Positions 45,361-57,461 of a DNA stretch of 64,000 nucleotides are shown here, piece after piece. The notes under the pieces are model-generated. The model was not told the DNA's origin, ran no database searches, and worked only from the letters and a program-made list of their open reading frames with translations. Made by a program: the position numbers and the translations under genes. The DNA is from Aquatica leii. Its lineage: Eukaryota > Arthropoda > Insecta > Coleoptera > Lampyridae. The DNA lies in the NCBI GenBank assembly GCA_035610365.1, contig CM069436.1, positions 8,794,937 through 8,858,936 on the forward strand, given 5' to 3'. The first letter of the stretch is position 1. Each line of letters starts with the position of its first letter.

Positions 45361-46872
45361 TTATTTTTTATATTTTTTATTATCGCCGATTAGAATATTC
45401 CAACAAATACCGATTACTTTAGAATGTTCTCGAAGAGTATCAAGATTTTCTAATACAGAACTTTTACACTACCTTTTTTTACTACTACTTGCATGTAAAG
45501 ATCTATGTGCTTAGTTCAAAATTCAAAATAATCATGTTGACAAAATTGAAGTTTTTGTTCTGAATTATTCTCGTGTATATATAAAGTTATCTGTGAGGCG
45601 AGTTTTACTAATAAAAAAATATTTAAAACAAAACAATTTTCTTACAAGTATGCTGCTTTGGACTTCTTTTTTTTTAGTTCTTTAAAGTATTCACAATTGA
45701 CGTTGAATTTTTACCAATTTAATTTCTAGTCATAAACATAAATAGTAATATTTAAAATTGATATAAGCTGAAGGCTATATAATTATACTCGACCGAAAGT
45801 CAAACATTAATCACAAAAATGTGCTCATAAATGAAGTGAACAATTCCTAAACGTAAAATTCATCAATCACACGTAAAAATGATGACTTTACTAAAGCGAA
45901 AGAAAAAAGCTAAATTAAAACGAAATAAATTCCAAGCGAAAGTAATTTAAAAGAAATATTAAAGAGTAAAGTAAATCAAATATAAAAATACAAAAAAAGA
46001 TTTTAGATTTACAATTCTTAATCAACTATAGATTAAACGCTAGAAAAGAAGAAACTTTATATATTGATGCATCGTTTTTTACTGTCTTTGTATTTTTAAA
46101 TAAAATGGCAAATGTAGAAGTCTTTTTGTGAAAACAAACAAAAGTCCACAGTACAATAAATCGAAAATAGAAACGCAACGAAATTCAACATGTTTGTAAA
46201 CCACTTGTTGGTAGCAACAATTTTCCTAAACGTATTCGTACAGATACGAGCATTAGTTTTTGTTCTATAATTATTGTTTTTTTCTTCAACAAAATTTAAG
46301 AAAATGTTTGCACAATGAAAAATGTGGCAACATTTTAAGCTGAAACGAAAAAAAGCATTAAAGTGAAGAGCGAGAATAATTTAATTGGATCCATTCTAAA
46401 GTTTCTAGTTGAAAAGATTTCTTCTTTTGAAATACAACAATGTGCCAAATAATTTCCTCTCGCATTTTCATTGTTACGCATTATGTCGTTTAATACTTTC
46501 TTTTTTTCGATATTGTTATGCATGTCTTAAGTGCATTTACATGACGTATCGTTACAGATTTCTAACATAATGGACACCCTAGTAGACAGGCGGTCAAATA
46601 GAACCAGACACACAAGCTTTTAACGTTTTTATATGGGGGAAATCCGGGAGATATTCATATATTCCCTCTAAAGCACTCGGTACTGGATTTTCGAGTGATA
46701 TTGCGGATCGTACAAAAGGAGCTTGCATAGATTTTGTGTATTTACGGAAGAAATAAGAGGGAATAAAACCGTTGGGGTTGTTTACTTAAATTTTATAAAC
46801 TTTACTAGTGCCTTTAAATGTTTACGATCATATCTGATTTTCGTATAATTAATTTTCTAATTTTCTTTTCAG
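45361..46872. other. No gene seen; 5' flank or intron of Skeletor
   Basis: AT-rich. The last 300 bp before the exon are less AT-rich, and a pyrimidine tract precedes the acceptor. I could not identify the preceding Skeletor exon here or elsewhere upstream. Confidence 0.5.
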
Positions 46873-47101
46873 CTCTTTGCGGAAAATATCCCGAACCGTA
46901 TTACGGACGTTTCATAGGACAATTACAAGAATTTGCTCACGGTATTAAAGGAGCCGTTTATGCCGTCGACGAAAGTACAATATTTATAAAAGGGTTTTCG
47001 TACGACGGAACCGGCCCAGACGCCTTTTTCTGGGTTGGAAATTCGCCTAGGCCCAGTCCCGAAGGTCACATCATACCTTATCCCGAAGACTACGTTGGCA
47101 G
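46873..47101 (+). CDS. Skeletor, internal exon (DM13 domain, first part)
   Basis: Bounded by TTTTCTTTTCAG and by CAG|GTTAGT. It enters with two bases of a codon and leaves after two bases of the next (intron phase 2). It encodes about 76 residues: LCGKYPEPYYGRFIGQLQEF, AVYAVDESTIFIKGFSYDG, FFWVGNSPRPSPEGHIIPYP. These are the first strands of the DM13 domain of arthropod Skeletor, and the wording is nearly that of the conserved insect protein. In Drosophila Skeletor is described as a spindle-matrix-associated protein; DM13 is thought to have a redox or cytochrome-like role. No stop or frame damage is seen. Earlier exons lie outside what I can recognise. Confidence 0.93.
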
Positions 47102-47299
47102 GTTAGTAGTACACTTTTTACCAGCACGATTTTCTAATAACAGTGTAGCAGTTAATAAAGATGTTGAGCTGACTTCATCACAATTAGGGGCTCCCCTTGC
47201 TGCGTTTATCTCGTTTCACCTCCAGGACAATTTCTCTGATCGTCTCTGTCCTTTAAATTCGATATTTGCGAGTTGCCATGTCATCAGTTAGCAGACTGT

Positions 47300-49205
47300 T
47301 GTGAATAAATTGTATGGGATGTTACGCTTTTTAATGGCATTTATACGTTTTAATGCGTCGACTACGTCGAGAGAAAAAAATACCAAGACGAAGAATATTT
47401 TGTTATTTAAAATCAAATTTAGATTTAAGGATTCGCAATTCAGCCGAAAACATTTGACGTAATAATGCAGAGGGGCGAAAAGAAAATCGTGACAATCCCT
47501 TGATCACTTCATGATAGAGAACGAATAGCAAAACGAGGGTAGCTTCTAAAAATATAAGGGAAAAAAGTCAAAGAAGAGCGAAAATTAATGACATCTTTCG
47601 GATTGAAACTCTAGATTTTAAGTGTAAAATTACTTTTTTTCGATTAATTAAATCTGCAGCTATAAATCGTGTTAATTTACATTAAGTTTGTTTACCAATT
47701 ATTGAATACAAGTATAATGTTATCTCAATTGAGAAAATCGGTCTCAAAACAGAGTTTAGTATTACCGGTAAACCATTGTGTCCATTTAAATGTAAATGAA
47801 GACTATCAAAGTCATTCATCTTCCCCTTTTGCGTTGATTAAATATAGTGTAACACCCCCCTGGCGTTACCACCACCCTCTTTTTCAGTAATGCCACCCTA
47901 TCTTTAGTCTTGCCACTCTCGCATATTCGGCTAAACCACCCCATATTTAAATCATCAAATTATTTAGCGGATACATCTATTACCATTAACTTGATTGGGA
48001 CATGCTAATGTTTTGTACCAAACAAAAGAGGTGCCCTTTCAGATGTCGATACAATCAGGTAAAAAACGACTCTTGTTTTAGAAAACTCTTCTAACAAGTA
48101 GCCACTTCCAAGTAATAAAAACGTGTCTTCTACTCGTTTTTGTCTTAATAAAAATGAATAATACTATTCCTCTCTCATTAAACAGCTTACAGCTATCACT
48201 GCCAGCGGGCTAAGCCGATTAAATGGTTGCTATGGTTCCCTAACTTGTACCTTAACGTTGAAAGGTATACATATTATAGCGTATAATAGTAAGAGGTTTC
48301 TAAATACAAAGTTTGAGTACTTTGATGGTATTAACTTTTAAACTAAGGTTTAGAAAATACACACAAAGAAAAATTAAAATTGAAAAAAAATACACGAAAA
48401 AACAAAGGATTTTAATGTGATTGTTAAACCTTTTTTTTTGTTCAATTTGAGTAATCTAAAATCAATGTGTTTTGATAAAAGCAATTTGGGTTTTGTTTAG
48501 AAGTTGATATACAGTGGCTTTAGAAAGTCTTGCATCCTTACATTCAGATGTATTAAAATTTCGAACTTTTAAAAATATGAAAAAGAACAAAAAATACAAC
48601 AAAAAGAAAATGAAAAAAACGGACATTTTAAAAACTGACCTAAAAAATGTAAAAAGTATCATAGAAAAAAAACTTTTCATTTTGTTGTCAGGTGCGAGAA
48701 CGAACAATGCGAGTGGTTTGCCGACTCGTGAACAAACTACGTACAATTGATCGTGAGAAAAACATTCATTTTTTAGATTTAGGCCATAAACATGTAACGG
48801 TCGAAAATTTTGTTAGATACGCTCAATCTTGAACTTTCTAGGTATGGTATACAATTTACCTGGCGCCCACTTATTTATTTATTGTTTTAGATAATTTGAC
48901 AACTCACCCACTCCATTTTCCTATTGAGTGCGGGTCATACCTAATTCGGTCAATTGTACAGTGATAATCTATCACATTTTCTTTAACTCCTAAGTAGGTG
49001 TTACAAACACTCAAGGATTAGTCTTGCGATTTGTTAATCATCATGGCAAATGTACGACGAATCGGTAATTAAATTGGGATCATTGGAATTTTTGAAATGA
49101 AAGCTTCTTCATCTTTCCTTTAAGTGTTGTCGCATGAATCACATTGTTTATGAGTTTTTTCACCACGAAACGCGTTCCGTTACATAGTTTTTGTTGGTTC
49201 AGATT
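47300..49205. other. No gene seen within the intron
   Basis: AT-rich. A short GC-richer block at 47855-47945 with repeated ccacc words (taacaccccc, taccaccaccc, gccacccta, gccactct) may be a transposon end. A tatacagtgg block at 48508 looks like a mariner terminus but I found no partner. Confidence 0.4.
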
Positions 49206-49247
49206 TTAAAGCAAGATGGCTACCAAACCAACCTTTAGTTTTAAATT

Positions 49248-49417
49248 GTTCGGTAACCAGTTAAGCAGAGCCAATGAGTTTAAAAATTTAGTTAGATAGT
49301 TGGTTGCTTCGTCTTCGTTTGTTACAAAGTCGATAGATTTGCAGAAATGCAGTAGACTAACGATTTGATTATCAATTGTAAAGTTGAATGACCTTTGTTC
49401 TTTGCACACAAAAAATT
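49248..49417. repeat. Direct repeat flanking the LINE insertion, left copy
   Basis: 170 bp starting gttcggtaaccagttaagca and ending caaaaaatt, matching 50362-50527 at about 88 percent by eye. Both are the same part of the helicase gene. Confidence 0.8.
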
Positions 49418-50361
49418 ATCACATTTTAAAGAAATTTAAAGTGATAATACCGTTATCTGGTACACAGATGAGGCCAAAAATCGCAACGGTACCGGAGCAG
49501 GAGTATATGGAGGCAAGCACCATGGGAAGCAATTTTCGCTGACTTTGGGTAAATATGCATCCGCTTTTCACGCTAAAGTTGCTGCTATTGATTGGTGTGT
49601 CAGGAACATTATCGACTCGAAATCAATCACAAATGGGCCGATAACAATCATGTCTGACAGCCAAGCAGCACTACTGGCGCTAAGATCACCAGTAATAAAA
49701 TCCAAACTGATTATGGCATGCATAAACAGTCTGGAAATATTGGCAAATCGCCAACCTGTGCAGCTCATCTGGATACCAAAAGACTAGAATATAAAGGGTA
49801 ACCTAATGGCGGACGCACTAGCAAAAAAGGCAACAGACAGAGACATATATCAAACCTGAACCCGTTTTCGGAATCGCATACGAAACCGGAAAAGAAATAA
49901 TTCGCAGCAAACTTGCAGCGGAGCATGAAAAACTATCGAAAAACTCTTCAGGGATGAGGCACACAAAACTCTTCCTTACAGAGCCACAATTAAACACTCA
50001 AACTGCACTATCAAGCATGAGTCGACAAAAATTAAGGAAACTCACTGGACTAATTACAAGGCACTGTGGCCTTAACAAACATATGCATAAAATGGAACTG
50101 CAAAGTAACCCCTTATGCCACAGATGCTTGGAAGATGAGGAGACTCCGCAGCATCTGCTGTGCAAATGCGAATCGTATCAAATGCAACGCACAACGAATC
50201 TCGGAAAACAAAAGTTAACCGATGATGAGATGAAAAAAGCCTCTTGGAATAAACTTCTGGACTTCGTTGACGAAACAGAACTGATAAGAGAGTAATAAAT
50301 CAGAGGTGCACAAAAGGACCCAGGAGACCGCAATGGAGGAGCCCTAGACAAACCACCGCTT
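49418..50361 (+). pseudogene. Jockey/R1-like LINE, RNase H and C-terminus
   Basis: + strand: VIWYTDEAKNRNGTGAGVYG (first RNase H aspartate), YASAFHAKVAAIDW, ITIMSDSQAALLAL, VQLIWIPKD, then after a stop ADALAKKA, the RNase H order of Jockey/R1-type LINEs. The zinc-finger-like tail CHRCLEDEETPQHLLCKC lies in 49954-50295, ending ELIRE. Only the last third of the ORF is present. There is no A-tail at 50361. Confidence 0.85.
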
Positions 50362-50527
50362 GTTCGGTAACAAGTTAAGCAGATCCAATGAGTTAAAAAA
50401 TTTGGTTAAATAGTTGGTTGCTAAGTCTTCGTTTGTTAAAGTCGATAGATTTGAAGAAATGCAATAGACCAACGATTTGATTATGAATTGTAAAGGTGAA
50501 TGATCTTTGTTCTTTGCCGCAAAAATT
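50362..50527. repeat. Direct repeat flanking the LINE insertion, right copy
   Basis: Counterpart of 49248-49417. Taken with the helicase reading, the duplicated segment sits on both sides of the LINE, as a target duplication would, but it is far longer than usual. Confidence 0.8.
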
Positions 50528-51416
50528 GGTATTTTTGTGGTTGGAAAAGCTGTTCGAGAACACTTTGTTGATGAGTGCGTTCTTTATTGAAACGAAATTG
50601 CAAAAATTTGTCGTCACCTGAAGTTTCTTTGTATAGCACCAAAGAGTCGATGATTTGAGGCAAACGTTTATTTTATCGGCAGAGGTCGATCTTGAAATAA
50701 CTGGTAGTGTTTAGCAAAAATTGCCAGACAGTGGTGATGTTGCCTCCAAAACATCTTGAGTCATTGCGCATTTGTGCATTCATCCCAAATAAAGATTTTA
50801 CTTCCTACCGAAACTTTTATTATTGCTGAGTGTTTTTTAATCGTTAGCTTAAGAGCAATTTCAACGCCAAATGAGCCGTTTGGCATCTTTGTAGCAATGT
50901 GACCGCTATCTTAGAAAAAGCACTTGTTACAGCAATTTTGGATCTTACACGAACAATGGCCAAAATCAGTGACATAAGGAATGTCTTTCCAGTTCCACCG
51001 AGCGCATCGACGTAATATTAACCAAAATTTCCATCATCAATAGCCTTCATTAACTTATCGCACACTTCCTTCTGTTGTAGGTTTCACAGTACTACATTCG
51101 TTCGAACTGATTGGTTCAATGCATCACGATCGTATTTACGTTCACGTTCCAATTCTTGATTGAAAGCGTCGTTAGTTACACGATATCGCGTTGGCACTTT
51201 TAACTTAACTAAAAAACTGTCGCACATCAAGTAACACGTGTCTTTGATCAAAAGCAAAGCTTGGTTATGTATCTCCTCATTCACCATTAGAACGGTATTC
51301 TTTGAACGGACCTTGATGTCTTCTGACAAGTCATCCCTGTACTTATTCCACAATTTATGTGGGTTCCAAAAAAGCATTGTTACGTTAATATAACCGTAAC
51401 TTATTGTAGGCGGCAA

Positions 51417-51934
51417 CTCAGGTCTTTGGAGAGTGAGTCCTAGGTGATCCTCGATGCGCTGATTACAAAATAATTAACAGAGCGCTAAAACGGAAAAAGT
51501 ATACACTAAAGATCTTGTTGACATCTGTCAAACACTGAAATTAAACAAATCGAACAATACAAGTATAACAATGAATATATCTGTATTGCAATAAAAACAT
51601 AAAATAAAGTAAAACTATCAATAAGTAATTACGAAGTATAAGACAAATAAATCCAGTATCAACAACAGGCAACACCTCATATACGTAGGCACATGAGTTA
51701 TTAGTATTAAAATATGACAATATAATTTAATAAGCGGACGAAGAATAAAAATTAAACTAATGTAGTTATTACGCAATCAAAATGTTAAATTTTTGTTAGA
51801 ATTTATTATTAAAATCAGTGCTCTGTTCGCCTAACGTTCCGTGCGTGATGGCTGATCCTGCTTTTGAAAAAAAAGCATCTTTAGTAATGAGACTCATTTT
51901 TAGTTGAGTAGCTTTGTCAACAGACAAAACTGCC
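51417..51934. other. No gene seen
   Basis: AT-rich intronic sequence between the helicase fragment and the mariner fragment. Confidence 0.45.
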
Positions 51935-52320
51935 AGATTTAGAGCGACGAAAATTCATGGGAGATTCATCAGGTGCTTCTACACTCCGAAAAAATCACTG
52001 TTTGGTGTGGATTTTGGTCTGGCGGTATTATCGGCTCTTATTTCTTCGAAGATGCGCAAGAAGTCGCGCTCACTGTAAATGCTGATCGATATCGGACAAT
52101 GATAATAAATTTTTGTGGCCTAGGGTGAATGGTATGAACCTTACAAATATGTAGTTCCAACACCACCTACAGCGCGGAGTTGCAGTGGTGATTTAGCTGA
52201 AATTATGTTCCATGCTTAATGTTATCAAATAAAATAAAAATTGTGGCAATATCTCTTAAACGGGTTGTTTTATTTAATTTCAAAGTTTGAGCGTTCTGGA
52301 TGAAAAACCCTTTATGTCTA
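51935..52320 (+). pseudogene. mariner/Tc-type transposase, C-terminal fragment
   Basis: + strand: HSEKITVWCGFWSGGIIGSY, FFEDAQEVALTVNADRYRTM, then after small frame breaks VNGMNLTNM and a degenerate FQQ-like block. This is the mid-catalytic region of a Tc3/mariner-type transposase common in insects. It ends with an untranslated stretch and aaaaaccctttat near 52315, typical of the 3' terminus of that family. Confidence 0.7.
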
Positions 52321-52945
52321 AGTTGCTCGTAACCAAGGTTGACACCAACACAAATTATGAAATATTAAATACTGACATGCAATTAGCTAATGGCATATCC
52401 AAACCAGTTTGTTAAAGTTGTTGAAATTTTAATAAACAGATATATAATGATATCACAAGTAATGTTGCGTATAATTCATCTAATGATTATTCTAAGTAAA
52501 AATCGCCAACCTTCTAACTGACTTTTTCTTTGTTGGAATTGCAAGTTTGCCACTGAGTTTTTGAGATGAATCGTCCATCTTACAAATATCTCATCGCCTT
52601 GACTCAAAATTAGTTCTTAAAATTGCAGCACGAAATGTTAATGTCGACCACGAAATCGTTTTCTATCACTTTTGTTGTGATATTTCTACCTACAAAACTT
52701 AACAAAAGACTTGCTCGGTTTACTCAGTAAGATGGGCGTAGGTGATACGAAAATAGAAAATCGTGAATTTTTGAACGTACAAGAAAATAAAATAAATACA
52801 ACATCGGGAGGGCGCTAAATAAGGACACGACGTTTAATAGCTTTTAGGTTCTTATTCGCAAAAAACAAAGTATAGCAACAAGTACTTTGGGGACACAAGC
52901 GGTAAGTATGAGATAAGCGAAAAGGAAGTAGTCATAAGAACAAGT
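52321..52945. other. No gene seen
   Basis: Intronic AT-rich sequence without recognisable elements. Confidence 0.45.
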
Positions 52946-53400
52946 TAAAAAAAATTTGGGGCCGGATGGAATACACGAAAAGGCATAGATTATATTGTAT
53001 AAACAGTACCCGAACCTGATACGTAATATGTTCGAGAAGCAACTCAATACGCTAAGGTTTCCAATGGAATGGAAGACTGCTAAAGGTGTCTTGATTTTCA
53101 AACTTGGGAAGAACCCAGAAAGGGCAGACAGCTACAAACCAATATGTCTAATAAACACAATAGAGATTGCATTTGAATTGATAATAAAGAAATAATTTTG
53201 TCTGAACTGAAGGATAAGAGAGTATGGCTTTCGTAAAGGAAGATCAACCGTGGGAGTAGTAATAGTAATTACCGTGATAACAGAAAGCTGTGAGTAAAAA
53301 TGGTTGGTCATAATTACGATCGACGTAAAAATGCTTTCAACACGGTTCCTTAGCGGGGAATTATTGAGACCCTCGAGAAGAAGTGCTTTATGGATCAATA
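52946..53400 (+). pseudogene. R1/Jockey-like LINE RT fragment
   Basis: + strand: GPDGIHEKA, then LRFPMEWKTAKGVLIFKLGK, ERADSYKPICLINTIEIAFE (frame 52995-53195), then REYGFRKGRSTVGVV and VKNAFNTVP. These are the early RT motifs of R1/Jockey-clade LINEs. No catalytic YxDD is reached. Confidence 0.8.
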
Positions 53401-53429
53401 AGGCAGTTAAATCAAAAGAAACTGTTCAA

Positions 53430-53995
53430 ACTAAGCAATATAAAAGATAAACACGTAAAATTGATATCTGGAAATTAAAAAAAAGAATGCAAAGATGGAA
53501 GGAAATAAAACAGAAAAAGATGAAAAACAAGCGAGAATGTCAAGAGAGAAAGTCACTGAAGCAATTAACAAACTTGAACTAGGAAACGCATCAAAAGAAG
53601 ACGAAGTCATAAAAGAAATCTTAAGATATTGAGATTGAGAAAGAATATTAAATCTTTTTTAGAAGAATTGCAATACGGAATCCTTAAAAGTAGAAGTATA
53701 CAGGATCTGTTTTATAATCAGGCCACTGAGAAAAAAATGAAAACAGAAGAAATTTTATATCTGCTTCATAGAATTTGCAAAGTCCTTTGACAGGTAAAAA
53801 GAAAGAATGTCTGGGAAAGGTTGGAAAGAAGAGAACTAAAAGGAGAAATGATAGATATCAGTGAAACATTATACAGAAACAACAGAAATAAAGTAAGGAC
53901 GATGAGTCAGATCAATTTAAAACAAAAATAAGAAACAATTATGTGTTCTTAGTCCTCTTCTATTTTCAGTATTACTGTTCTATCTCATCATCATC
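53430..53995 (+). pseudogene. RTE-like LINE RT fragment, + strand
   Basis: + strand: AINKLELGNASKEDEV, then after frame changes VKRKNVWERLERRELKGEMI, SETLYRNNRNKVRTM and CVLSPLLFS-like wording near 53945. It breaks off exactly where minus-strand LINE sequence begins. Confidence 0.65.
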
Positions 53996-55300
53996 TTGCA
54001 CAGAAGAGCTCTGTTATTAAATCTTTGCTCTATTGCGCTTTTTGTATTTGCCAACCTAAGAATTGGGACTCGGAACACCATCTTACTAGAACCTTGCTAG
54101 ACAATGGTAATATCTTCTTGTTTCTCGTTTCTTAAGACTTAGCCTTGTTTCTTCTACTCTTTTAAATCTTGTTCAGCTTCTTGGGAAGCAGATATTTAGC
54201 TTTCGCCAGTGTTGGGATGTACCTAGGTAAATGTACCTAGGTACAAGTACCTAGGTAATTTTTGTGTACCTATGTACCTAGAAAGGTACTTTTTAATTTA
54301 TGTACCTTTACCTGTACCTAGGTACTTTTTAGAAAGTACCTTTGTACCTAAGTACCTAATAAAATAGGTACTTTTAAGCGTACATGTATTGTACATTTTA
54401 TATATTTGTTTCGGACTTAATCACATTTGAAATTACTAAAACCTTCCAAAAATAGTACATGACCTACGCAATTTTCCTTAAGTGCAAATTTAGGCAGTGA
54501 CATTATTAAATAATGCACTTCATACAATAAACAACTATAACATTGCTCAATAAACTGCAATTACAAAAGTTGTATAAATTTTAATATCTTTACTGAGATT
54601 CACACCAGCTACTGTGTGTGTCATCAACAGTGATTAATATAGTAGCGTCGTTGATTGATTTCAATCATTTCATGCATTTTATAGCTGTAATGATTTCTAT
54701 CGTTTTTCAATGAGATTGCACAAATAAGAGTTGGTTTAATAAATTTGTATTTTTTATTATCATAAATAAGTACCTAAAAAGTACCTGAAATTCTAAGGTA
54801 CATTTTTTTTGTACCTGTACCTGTACCTAGGTACGTTTGCCAAACCTGTACCTGTACCTGTACTTAGGTACTTTTAAATAAATATACCTGTACCTGTACC
54901 TAGGTACCAAAAAATGAGTACCTGTCACAACACTGGCTTTCGCATTATCTTTTTGAAAGTCGACTTGAAGGTTTCTTTGAATTTGGTTTAATCCTTTGCA
55001 TGTCGATCTTCTGTCATTCTATCAACGTGGTTTCTCCAATATTGCCGTTTCAATCTCCTAAACCACACTATATCTTGAATTTTGAGATCTTCTCTCACAA
55101 ATTTGTATCTTATCTGTTCCCTCAAGCTTATTCTCTTAATAGCTCTTAATGTCTTCATCTCTGCTGTCTCTTTCATGTTCTTCATTTCTGCTGTATTCAC
55201 TCGAGTTTTCACTAGATACGTGAGCACAGGTCTCACGGCTGTCCTAAGGACATACATTGCATACACTGCTATATGGGTTTGTCGTTTACAGCCAATTTAC
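53996..55300 (-). pseudogene. RTE-like LINE C-terminus and 3' end, copy 1
   Basis: The minus-strand frame 55266-54988 reads AYVL-type VLRTAVRPVLTYLVKTR, AEMKTLRAIKRISLREQIRY, VWFRRLKRQYWRNHVDRMTE, the region after RT in RTE-like elements. The 3' part (54200-53996) matches 55815-55640 of the second copy. An hAT MITE is inserted at 54207-54935. Confidence 0.8.
54207..54935. mobile_element. hAT-type MITE with perfect 8-bp target duplication
   Basis: 729 bp, CAGTGTTGGGA at one end and its inverse (CAGTGTTGTGA) at the other, flanked by GCTTTCGC on both sides (54199-54206 and 54936-54943). The paralogous LINE copy near 55833 has the uninterrupted site (acttttgc). It has no ORF. Both subterminal regions (54217-54370, 54770-54910) are packed with GTACCTAG/GTACCTGTACCT words. 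Confidence 0.93.
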
Positions 55301-55309
55301 ATCTAGTGG

Positions 55310-55635
55310 ACTTAAAAATATTAGGAAAGACAGACGAAATGTAATTGTTATGAGAGATATGAATGGCAGAGTAGGCAATAGCAAGGAAGCCATTAAAAAG
55401 TATATTGAATGACACGAAGAAGGCAAAAATGATAGTGGTATGACAAAGAAGCCTATATGTAGAAAACGATTTTGTGAATACTAACACAAAATTCATGCAC
55501 AAACTCAAATACACCAGGGAAGTCCGCTCCAGGAATGAGAAATCAATTATCGACTATTTTATCATAAATGCCGAAAATTAGAAGTAAATAAAAGAAGTAA
55601 GGGTAAAAAGAAATGCAGAATTATCCCACACAGAA
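55310..55635 (+). pseudogene. LINE endonuclease domain fragment
   Basis: + strand: NIRKDRRNVIVMRDMNGRVG, then NTKFMHKLKYTREVRSRNEK in another frame and SIIDYFIINAEN, the second half of an AP-type endonuclease. It is joined head-on to minus-strand 3' sequence on both sides. Confidence 0.7.
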
Positions 55636-55639
55636 ACTT

Positions 55640-57410
55640 TCTATTATTGAATCTTTTGTTCATTGCGCTTTCTGTATTTCTTAACTTGAGAATCTAGACT
55701 GGGAACGCTGTCATCTTACTAGAACTTAGTTGAACAATGCTTATATTTTATTTTTTATTTTTTCTTACGACTTAGTCTTGTTTCTTCTACTCTTTGAAAC
55801 CTCGTTAGCTTCCTGGAAAGCAGATGTTCAACTTTTGCACTGTCTTTTGGGAGGTTAGCCGGGAAGTCTTCTTGAATTCAGTTTTTTCTCGTTTGTCCAT
55901 TTTGTCTATACATCGTCTGTCATTCTGTTGACGTGGTTTCTCTAATCTGAATCTCGTAAACCGCTTTATATTTTGAATTTTGGGATCTTCTTTTATAACC
56001 TTGTTTCTTATTCAGTCCCTCAAGATTACTCCTTTAATAGCTCTTAATGTCTTCATCTCTGATACCCTCATCATGTTCTTCGTTATTGTTGTATCCGCTC
56101 GAGTTTTCACTGCATATGTGAGTAGAGGTCTCACGGCTGGTTTACGTGTGCGAACTTTGTTTTCAATGAACCTATATTTCTTCCATGTGAAATCTTACAG
56201 ATAGCCAAAGATTTTTGAGGCTTTACTTACTTGGACTCGGACTTCCTGTTGTAACTTCTTGTTTGTTAACTCAACTTCTAAGTACGTACATTGCATACCC
56301 TGATGAATAGACGTTTTTGCTATAAGCATTGATTTTTTCTTCTTTACAAATATCTGGATATTAAAGTTTTTTGCTCTAGTTTGAAACCGATATAGCAATC
56401 GCTTTAGATCGTCGTCGTTATCAGCCATCAAAATTGCGTCGTCAGTATAACATATTATCTTTATCGTTTCTTCTTCCATCTTGTATCCTTCAGCATCTCT
56501 TTCTACACTATTAATTATTTTATCCAAAATGAGGTTATACAAATTTGGATCAAACTATCGCCCTGACGGATTCCTGTTGGTAATAGTACTTGTAAATCTC
56601 TGTAATGTTTTGATCTTTGTTTTGTTATTTTTATTCAGCTCTTTTATTACATTAATGCAAGATGCGACTGTCTTGTGTTCCCGAAGTATATCCATGACGT
56701 TGGTTATTGGTACTCTGTCATACGATTTTTTGAGATTTATTTACACCCACTGTTCTGTCTGAAGCATTTGTAGTTTTTCACTTATTTGTAGTTTATTCGT
56801 TATTTTCTGTTAACAGCCTACCTATGCTGGTCAGTCAAGGGTTCATTCTATAATTTTCCTGGTTATTTTTGTTTCCTTTGTTTAGTATTGTGACACTGTT
56901 TTTTCAATCAATAGGCACTATTTGGGCCGCGATAAATTTTTGAAATAATGTGATTGGTGTTTCCAATTCAATTCTTCCGTTTGATTTGAGCCAGCGGCAT
57001 TTGTTCTTCAATTTTACTAGTGCATCATGTAATTATTTCTCTGTTATGTCATCTTCTAAAAGTTCGTAATCTTTATTGCCGTCTGTTCATGTTCTATATA
57101 AGTCTCTTACATACGTTTTCCATTTTTCTGAAGTAATGATGTTTAATTGTACTTCTTCTCTCACTCACTCCGGCTTGTGCTCTCTAGTACTTTTCTTTCG
57201 CACTATAGAATAGTAAGTATATAGTTTTGGTGTTTTCTATTTACTTTTGCTGTGCTTTTCAGTTCCAATGATGCGCATATTTCAATCTTATGTTTGTGTA
57301 GTTCCATTATAACTTCTTGGTCTCTGCTGTTTGATGATGTTATATTCCAGTTTACTAATCGTTTTTTTTTGTTGTCTCAATTTGTCATTATTTTGTAAAA
57401 TCTATCCGGT
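55640..57410 (-). pseudogene. RTE-like LINE, RT to 3' end, copy 2
   Basis: Minus strand from about 57100: ALVKLKNKCRWLKSNGRIEL, IVPIDWKNSVTILNKGNKNN, SYDRVPITNVMDILREHKTV, GIRQGDSLIQI, then frame 56542-56195 with ICYTDDAILMADNDDDLKRL, where YTDD is the catalytic YxDD motif. The C-terminal region and a 3' end matching copy 1 follow to 55640. Frameshifts occur around 56545 and further stops below 56195. Confidence 0.82.
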
Positions 57411-57461
57411 TTCTGAGGCACTATTGGAAATGCTTTGAGCTTTGGGTCTTTTTTCTAGTGG

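Larger units (their letters stand above)
49206..51416 (-). pseudogene. Helitron helicase fragment, split by a LINE
   Basis: Minus strand, starting in 51416-51084 (ISYGYINVTMLFWNPHKLWN, LMCDSFLVKLKVPTRYRVTN). The same frame then passes two stops into DKLMKAIDDGNFG and VDALGGTGKTFLMSLILAIV, a PIF1-type Walker A with Pro changed to Leu. A Walker B-like IFIWDECTNAQ follows near 50765. The C-terminal helicase part is at 50617-50393 and, after a 944-bp insertion, at 49409-49206 (KSIDFVTNEDEATNYLTKFL, LKLKVG). Helitrons replicate by rolling circle with a Rep-helicase; no Rep domain is present here. It is non-functional. Confidence 0.8.

Noticed and set aside
46560..46760. Possible additional exon just upstream of the first Skeletor exon
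   Set aside because: Slightly richer in G+C, but no Skeletor-like residues and no compatible donor in the required phase could be recognised.
48500..48860. Possible small mariner element starting at tatacagtgg
   Set aside because: No convincing partner repeat or transposase; a distant, partial inverse near 48850 is too weak.
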